NCBI GenBank assembly: GCA_905214925.1
Contig: CAJMOB010000015.1
Coordinates: 1 to 64,000 of the forward strand
Length of the DNA stretch: 64,000 nucleotides
Source of the DNA: Scybalomonas sp905214925
Lineage (GTDB): Bacteria > Bacillota > Clostridia > Lachnospirales > Lachnospiraceae
Reading direction: 5' to 3'
Part shown: piece by piece, positions 58,806 to 64,000 of the stretch
Layout: every line of letters begins with the position of its first letter
Numbering within the stretch: the stretch's first letter is position 1
Translations under genes and position numbers: made by a program
The notes under the pieces: generated by a model
The model's input: only the letters and a program-made list of their open reading frames with translations
The model's database searches: none
Told to the model about the DNA's origin: nothing

Positions 58806-58866
58806 AAAAGATATTATGAACAAATTTATTTCCAATTTACTTGTTATAAGTACCATCCAATTAAAA
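58806..58866 (-). pseudogene. Remnant of the peptide gene start
   Basis: On the minus strand ATTGGATGGTACTTATAAC matches ATTGGAGGTTACTTATGAA, the ribosome site and start of the peptide gene at 52828. The ribosome site is altered and the ATG has become ATA. The -10 TATACT at 58886-58881 is kept, 20 nt from palindrome 2. It is a dead copy of the signalling-peptide gene. Confidence 0.55.
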
Positions 58867-58880
58867 ATTTATAATTTATA

Positions 58881-58975
58881 AGTATAAAGAATGAAATTTA
58901 TTTTATACATGACGTTTTTGAAATACTTTTTATTCCAAAAACGCCATGTTATTTTATTGATAAAAATAGTATGAT
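58881..58975. promoter_or_regulatory. Palindrome promoter region, site 2
   Basis: ACATGACGTTTTTGAAATA (58907-58925), CTTTT, TATTCCAAAAACGCCATGT (58931-58949), 17 of 19 pairs. TATGAT (58970-58975) lies 20 nt to the right and drives the lipoprotein gene. TATACT (58886-58881) lies 20 nt to the left on the minus strand. Confidence 0.8.
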
Positions 58976-59031
58976 ATTCAAAAACATTAAAAAACAAAGA
59001 GATAGATATTTAGTGAATATGGGAGGTTATT

Positions 59032-59598
59032 ATGAGAAAAAAACTAATAGGAATCATTTTATTGATAGCAATGGGGATTTTAACCGCCTGTAGTCAAGAA
59101 GGAAGTTCTACGGTTATAACAGAGGCGGTGACAGAAAATACGACAGATAGTCAACTAGAAGCAAATACAACAGAACAGATAAAAACAACCAAATCAGAGT
59201 CTAGTTCTCAATCAAAAAAAGTAAAGAGCCTATCCGATATTGATAAGGACGGAATTATCAATCGAACCTTTGGCTCTGAACAAGTCCTTGCAGGAGGAAT
59301 GTTAGACGGAAATCGGTATACGTATTCTTGTAAACGTTTTAAAGGAGTAAGATATCCAATAACATTAGTAGCAAATAAGGATATGACAATCACAATGAAT
59401 TCTAAGTTCCAACTAAAAGAGGGAGAAGCACAGGCATATTTATTGACTGCGGATCATAAGCTGACGAAAGTATCCGATGGGGAAAATTCTTACTCATTAA
59501 AAGAAGGGGAGAATTATCTAGTATTGGCAGCTGTGGATATGAATGGTAGTTATGAAAGCGAGGTCACATCAGCAGAGGGATTACAAATACATCAATAG
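59032..59598 (+). CDS. Lipoprotein of unknown function under the palindrome promoter
   Basis: A 188-residue lipoprotein: signal peptide with lipobox I-L-T-A-C (Cys20), a Thr/Ser/Glu-rich spacer (about 21-65), then a small beta-rich domain (about 70-188; R-Y-T-Y-S-C-K-R-F-K-G-V-R-Y; S-Y-S-L-K-E-G-E-N-Y-L-V-L). I do not recognise the domain. It is alone between palindrome 2 and the second regulator. It could be a surface receptor, immunity protein or peptide-binding component of the island; this is inference. GGGAGG precedes the ATG. Confidence 0.75.
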   Translation: MRKKLIGIILLIAMGILTACSQEGSSTVITEAVTENTTDSQLEANTTEQIKTTKSESSSQSKKVKSLSDIDKDGIINRTFGSEQVLAGGMLDGNRYTYSCKRFKGVRYPITLVANKDMTITMNSKFQLKEGEAQAYLLTADHKLTKVSDGENSYSLKEGENYLVLAAVDMNGSYESEVTSAEGLQIHQ

Positions 59599-59650
59599 AA
59601 AATAGGAACAGGATAGAGTGAACTCCAGATAGAATATAGTATTATGTTAA

Positions 59651-59832
59651 ATGATTAAATATTTTATTGGTCACTACAAAGTCATCGATTATGAAGACGA
59701 AAATGTACATAAAGAGTATGTGCGGTTTGATTTTGCATGGTCAAAAGAATCTTATCTTTTGCGATAAATTATAAAGTAACAAATGATCATACATTGAAAC
59801 AAAGAGATAAAATCTATACTTTGAAAAAATAA
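59651..59832 (+). pseudogene. Frameshifted small hypothetical gene
   Basis: An ATG frame gives M-I-K-Y-F-I-G-H-Y-K-V-I-D-Y-E-D and continues to Y-L-L-R before a stop at 59765-59767. In another frame the text goes on as I-N-Y-K-V-T-N-D-H-T-L-K-Q-R-D to a stop at 59830. The whole looks like one broken gene of about 60 codons; no family was recognised. The rest of 59599-60066 holds nothing else clear. Confidence 0.35.
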
Positions 59833-60066
59833 AATTAGGACTTAAAAAAGAAAAAGTAGAAAGTTTTCATTATTCAAAAAAATACAATTTAAGTTATAAT
59901 TATAACTAGAAGCACTAGTGAAATTAATGTGTATACCTCGGCAGAAATGCTGAGGTTTATTAAGTTTATGTGAAGGTAACAAGTTAAGTAAAAAAGGGGA
60001 AGATTAATGTATTATATATTTTAGAAGAGAGATTGAGAAATGGTTAAAGAATTAAGAGGTGATTAC

Positions 60067-61939
60067 ATGAAATATAATATAGGAATTTCTATAAGAAATT
60101 TAAGAGAAAAAAGAGGAATTCGTCAAAAAAATATTTATGAAGGTCTTTGTTCCCAAGCTAGTTTTTCAAGAATTGAGTTAGGTGAAAAGGAAATGGATCA
60201 GCTTTTATTATATGCTTAGTAGATTAGGAATATCAATTAATAAGTATACTTTAATTTTAAGTAAAAAAGATATTGAACTTATGCGCCAAAGAGAAGTGAT
60301 AGAAAATGCTTTGATAAAGAAAAAATGGGAAGAGGTTCAAGTCAAAATAGAAGAATATGAGAATAATAATTTTGTTGGGGTGACTAAAAAGTTACATCTT
60401 CAGTATCTTGATTTTATAAAAGCAAAAGTAGATTATGAAAATTGTGAATTAGAAAAAGCAAAAGAAAAATTAGAAATAGGACTTAATAGAACGAATAAAC
60501 AACTTTTGGCATTTATTAAAAGTGGAGAAGGAAAACTCACATATTGTATATCAGAAATGGAGTTAATAAAAGTCTATTTATATTGTGAAATTTTGGAAAA
60601 AGAGAAGGATGAGAAAGTCAATAAGATTTGGAAGTGGATTTATCATTATATTGAAAATGATATTGAAGATACAGAGTATAAAATGAAATTTTATCCAGTT
60701 TGTGCCTATCATATTGCTTTATTACATCAAAAAGAAAAAAATTGGTTGGGATGCTTTTCCTATTGTGAAAGAGCTATTACATTCTTAAAACAGTATAAAA
60801 GATTGCTATTGCTAAAAGAATTTCTTGAATTACATCAGTTGGTAAGTAAAGAAATGGGAATAGAAGAAAAACGTGAGAATATCGAGTATTTATCTATGTT
60901 AAATTTTGTTGAGGAAAATCTAATTGATAGAGATAGAATTGATAAAAGAAGACATTTAGGAGTCTATTTTATAGGAGATGTTATTAAAAATACAAGAGAA
61001 TATATAGGATTGACACAAGAAGAGTTAAATTTTATTGAGCAGGATGGAAAACGAAAAGCTGCTACAAGCACATTATCCTATATTGAAAATGGACATAGAA
61101 CTCCTAGGAAGACGACAAGTGATTATTATTTTCAACACTTAGGATTAGGACAATATCAAATGGAGATTACTCCTATTTTAGGAGAAAAGTTTGAATTACA
61201 GGAATTAAGATGGAAGATGGATTATAGTCTTAGTGAAAATAAATTGGAACAAGTAAAAATATTGTACCAACAGATGAAAAATCAATTAGATATGTCAGTG
61301 ATACAAAATCAACAATACATAGAAAGAATAAAAACAATTCTTGAATATTATGGTAATGAAATTACAATAGAAGAATATCAAAATAAATTAATAAAAATAT
61401 TACAAATGACATGGAAAGATTATGATGTTTTTGATTTAAGAAAAATAACAAAATTTCTTAGCAAAACGGAAATAAGTTTATTTATTAATATTGCTCAAAT
61501 TTATAAAGATAAGCAGGAATATGAGGTAGCAATCCAATTATATAAGAGGTTAAAAGAATATTTTGATAACGCTTATATGACATCTGCATACACTTCTTAT
61601 ATTTTATTGTGCTATAGTTTGGAACAAGTATTGGGGTTGAGCAGCAAACATAAAGATAGTATAGAACTTGCAAAGGAGGGGATTAAGGTAGAATATATCC
61701 ATAAGGATATACAGATTTTGAATAAGCATTTATACAATATTGGGTGGAATTATGGAGAACTTTTATTAAAATGTGAAAATGAAGAAGAAAAGAAATATTA
61801 TAAAAAAGCCTGTCAATTATATTTAGAACAGGCTTTAAAAGGAGCAATTTTTATGAATGATATAGAAATCATTCGTCATATAGAAGGGAAAATGGATTTA
61901 TTTGATATCAATATTGAAAGTTTCTGTATTATTAGATAA
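60067..61939 (+). pseudogene. Second double HTH-TPR regulator, frameshifted near residue 50
   Basis: A paralogue of the 50840 regulator along its whole length. The first frame (ATG at 60067) encodes the HTH (I-R-N-L-R-E-K-R-G-I-R-Q-K-N-I-Y ... F-S-R-I-E-L-G-E-K-E-M-D) and stops at 60217-60219 after L-L-L-Y-A. The next frame resumes with L-S-R-L-G-I-S and runs to 61939. The paralogue reads Y-A-I-L-G-R-L-G here, so loss of five bases (one ATGCT of an inferred ATGCTATGCT) explains the break. The second HTH (about 61000-61130) is intact. It may be a dead gene or a slippage switch. Confidence 0.75.
61802..61836 (-). terminator. Minus-strand terminator conserved in the second regulator
   Basis: AAAGCCTGT (61805-61813) and ACAGGCTTT (61828-61836) with T run on the minus strand, matching 52571-52605. 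The peptide gene it would serve is absent here. Confidence 0.6.
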
Positions 61940-62007
61940 GTCATAATAGGGATTAATATAATAGTTTTTATTTTCTATTAACTATATATTAGAAATAAAC
62001 CATTTGT

Positions 62008-62076
62008 ACATAGAGTTTTATGAATAATTTTTATTCAAGAAATGCTATGTTTTTTCTTGAAAATATAGAATATTAT
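62008..62076. promoter_or_regulatory. Palindrome promoter region, site 3
   Basis: ACATAGAGTTTTATGAATA (62008-62026), ATTTT, TATTCAAGAAATGCTATGT (62032-62050), 15 of 19 pairs. TATTAT (62071-62076) lies 20 nt to the right and serves the ABC gene. The left side has lost the peptide gene and its -10. Confidence 0.7.
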
Positions 62077-62151
62077 TTTATCAAGAAAAAGTTTATATTT
62101 ATAGATATAATTATATAGGAATAAGAAATACTACATCATGGGAGGGGAAAT

Positions 62152-63714
62152 ATGAAAACCAGTACAACAGTTTCAAAGTATTTAGCAATTGTATTTATTG
62201 TTTTAGCTTCTTTTACAGAGGTTGATGTCAGTGTATTTTTAGGGAAGATTTTCGATGGCATTAGTTCTAAACAAGAACAAATCTTTATAGCAAGTATCTT
62301 AATATCCATAGCACTGATTGTAATGAATTTCTTTTGTTCTATTTTTTCTAGAATGAATTTATATCTATATTCTGGGAAAAGATGCATGGAATTAAAGGAG
62401 CATATTTATCAAAAGGAGTTATTAAAATCAAGAGAGGAATCTTATGATATAGCGAATTTTACAACAAAAATAGAAACCATTTATACGGATTATTATTTGA
62501 GTAAATGGATGATTTTAGAAAATTGTGTTTTATTTGTTTTGGCTTGTGTTGTTTTAATTTCTATTCATTGGTTGATTTTTATTACGGCCGTTTTAGTATC
62601 TTGTATTCCTCTTATTGTGCCAAAGATGACAGAGCAATATGTGCAAAAGAAAGCCGTTGCTTATAGTGAAGAGAGTACAAACTATGTAAAGAGTATCAAC
62701 GATTGGTTACAGGGAAGATTAGAGATTAAAAAGTATCAGGTGATCGATCAATTTTTGAAAAAGCATGGATTGGCAGTGCAACAAATGGAACAAAAGCGTT
62801 ATGAAGCAAAGTATTCCAATTATTTTGTAGGCACGCTGTCATTGAGTATCGGTTTTATTGTGCAGATCGGCATCTTTTTAGTAGGTGGATATTTAACATT
62901 TAAAAATTTGATTACAATTGGTCAAGTGATGGCTACTTTACAGTTGATGAACAATATTTTTCGACCAATTATTTCCGTTGCTAATTATAGAACTGCTATC
63001 AATGCAACAAAGCCGATTTTAGAAGAGTTAAGAAGCCCGATTTTAGAAGAAAAAGAAGAGATGAAAACACAAGTAGAAGAGGAGAAAATAAAAGATGTAA
63101 CATTATGTCTTGATGGTGTTGGATATTCTTATGATAATCAGAAAAATGTAATTTCTGATTTTTCTTATGAATTTATGGCAGGTAAAAAATATTTGATTCA
63201 AGGGGAAAGTGGAAAAGGTAAGACAACGTTAGCAAAAATTATTTCAGGAGAGTTAGAGCCTACGAAAGGTACGGTTACTATTTCTGATATACCAATTCAT
63301 AAAATGAGGGAACAGCAACAGTTGGAACTCATTAACTATGTAGAACAGCAAAGTTACATATTTGAAGATACGATCTTTCATAATATTGATCTCTACCGAA
63401 ATAATGACTCTTTAAAAATTCGAAACTGCATGGAACAATTAAAAATTGATTATTTAGCATTGGAAAAAACGGTGAATAACATGAATGGAATTTCTGGCGG
63501 AGAGAAGTCAAGAGTCTGTTTAGCAAGAGCCATTCTTTCGCTTCCTAAATTTTTAATTGTCGATGAACCAACAGCAGCTCTTGATGATAAAACTTCTTTG
63601 GAAGTTATGAAATTTCTTTGTCAGTTGCCAGTTACCGTTATTATCATTGGACATCATATGAAAAAAGAGCAGTTAGAATTATTCGATGAAGTGATCGATT
63701 TGAATCACCTGTAA
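62152..63714 (+). CDS. ABC transporter half-protein in the island
   Basis: The 520-residue protein has membrane helices in the first 290 residues and an ATPase domain: G-E-S-G-K-G-K-T-T (Walker A), I-S-G-G-E-K-S-R-V (signature), F-L-I-V-D-E-P-T-A-A-L-D and I-I-G-H-H-M (H-loop). It is about 50-60 residues shorter than the other exporters. No partner is adjacent, so it may act as a homodimer. GGGAGGGG precedes the ATG. Palindrome site 3 lies upstream and a truncated copy of its 3' end lies at 58428. Confidence 0.88.
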   Translation: MKTSTTVSKYLAIVFIVLASFTEVDVSVFLGKIFDGISSKQEQIFIASILISIALIVMNFFCSIFSRMNLYLYSGKRCMELKEHIYQKELLKSREESYDIANFTTKIETIYTDYYLSKWMILENCVLFVLACVVLISIHWLIFITAVLVSCIPLIVPKMTEQYVQKKAVAYSEESTNYVKSINDWLQGRLEIKKYQVIDQFLKKHGLAVQQMEQKRYEAKYSNYFVGTLSLSIGFIVQIGIFLVGGYLTFKNLITIGQVMATLQLMNNIFRPIISVANYRTAINATKPILEELRSPILEEKEEMKTQVEEEKIKDVTLCLDGVGYSYDNQKNVISDFSYEFMAGKKYLIQGESGKGKTTLAKIISGELEPTKGTVTISDIPIHKMREQQQLELINYVEQQSYIFEDTIFHNIDLYRNNDSLKIRNCMEQLKIDYLALEKTVNNMNGISGGEKSRVCLARAILSLPKFLIVDEPTAALDDKTSLEVMKFLCQLPVTVIIIGHHMKKEQLELFDEVIDLNHL

Positions 63715-63764
63715 TAAATCTTATTTTTAAATGTAACTGGTATAAAAAAATAGGATTGATTATA
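63593..63764 (+). repeat. Duplicated segment, matches 58429-58606
   Basis: The 3' end of the intact ABC gene and the following 50 nt, nearly identical to the remnant at 58429-58606. Both are followed by a palindrome promoter, 100-300 nt further on. Confidence 0.8.
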
Positions 63765-63808
63765 AAAAAATTATAGTTTGTAAGTAGAAAGAATGAAATT
63801 TATTTGAT

Positions 63809-63877
63809 ACATGGCGTTTTTGGAAGATTTTTTATTCGAAAAACGCCATGTTATTTTATGGATAAAGATGGTATGAT
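63809..63877 (+). promoter_or_regulatory. Palindrome promoter region, site 4
   Basis: ACATGGCGTTTTTGGAAGA (63809-63827), TTTTT, TATTCGAAAAACGCCATGT (63833-63851), 17 of 19 pairs. TATGAT (63872-63877) lies 20 nt to the right. On the left the matching hexamer is degraded (TCTACT). The sequence past the arm resembles site 2 for about 40 nt. Confidence 0.8.
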
Positions 63878-63967
63878 ATTCAAAAAGACTAAAGAAATGA
63901 GAAGAATAGTGAAGTTATGAAAATATAATTTTGCATTTTATAAGGGAGAAAATATGAAAATGGAGAG

Positions 63968-64000
63968 ATGGAAAATTTAGATAGTGATTTACTTAAGAAA
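63968..64000 (+). CDS. Start of a gene running off the window
   Basis: From the ATG at 63968 the frame reads M-E-N-L-D-S-D-L-L-K-K and stays open to the end. An upstream ATG at 63954 gives only eight codons. It lies 90 nt behind palindrome 4 and may be another small precursor, but too little is visible to judge. Confidence 0.3.
   Translation, partial: MENLDSDLLKK

Overview
The window looks like a chromosomal segment of a low-GC, spore-forming Clostridia, most likely a member of the Lachnospiraceae. The reasons are the AT-rich sequence, strong GGAGG ribosome sites, an alpha/beta small acid-soluble spore protein gene (36535-36759), a glmS ribozyme, a CIRCE-controlled clpB, and the tig-clpP-clpX-lon-engB order typical of this group. 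I cannot name the species. No rRNA, tRNA or CRISPR array was seen.

Layout. 1-1.7 kb: an accessory pair, one unknown gene and one UPF0489 (peptide-arginase-like) gene. 1.7-4 kb: an NMT1-type ABC transporter with a shortened permease, next to a decayed sucrose locus (GH32 and LacI-like remnants). 4-22.4 kb: mostly housekeeping genes, including PrsA-like foldase, AzlCD, EFR1 flavodoxin-ferredoxin, lipid kinase, SfsA, GH5 endoglucanase, citrate synthase, two LysR regulators, a MetE-like enzyme, a split chromate transporter, a SirTM sirtuin with zinc-macrodomain, and Rrf2. 22.4-36.8 kb: clpB, glgB, a tnpB element with a small upstream gene, CYTH, DJ-1, DUF1189, YdcF, glmS with its ribozyme, an LTA synthase and the spore protein. 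37-45.4 kb: an FMN-binding surface protein with exact internal tandem repeats, then tig-clpP-clpX-lon-engB. 45.8-46.9 kb: a GntR regulator, followed by a promoter carrying a matching operator and a structured RNA with no gene in it.

The most interesting part is 46.5-64 kb, a peptide-signalling and peptide-modification island. A 614-residue regulator made of two HTH-TPR halves (50840-52684) converges on a tiny secreted-peptide gene (52676-52828, minus strand) whose product contains an SDLP segment like that of the PapR pheromone. Between this peptide gene and a rightward operon lies a perfect 19-5-19 palindrome. On each side, exactly 20 nt away, is a -10 hexamer. The operon encodes a PqqD-like recognition protein, a radical SAM/SPASM maturase and two small precursors whose every cysteine is followed by tyrosine, in tandem CxxxY repeats. 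Two ABC exporters follow behind an attenuator-like hairpin. The same palindrome with the same 20-nt spacing recurs at 58.9, 62.0 and 63.8 kb, before a lipoprotein gene, another ABC transporter and a gene running off the window. A second copy of the double regulator (60067-61939) is frameshifted and has lost its peptide gene, and a truncated ABC remnant (58428-58552) shows that the module was duplicated and then decayed.

A family of about 180-bp structured repeats lies immediately behind intrinsic terminators at several places (12.99, 21.7, 25.26 and 31.8 kb, and a poor copy at 36.9 kb).
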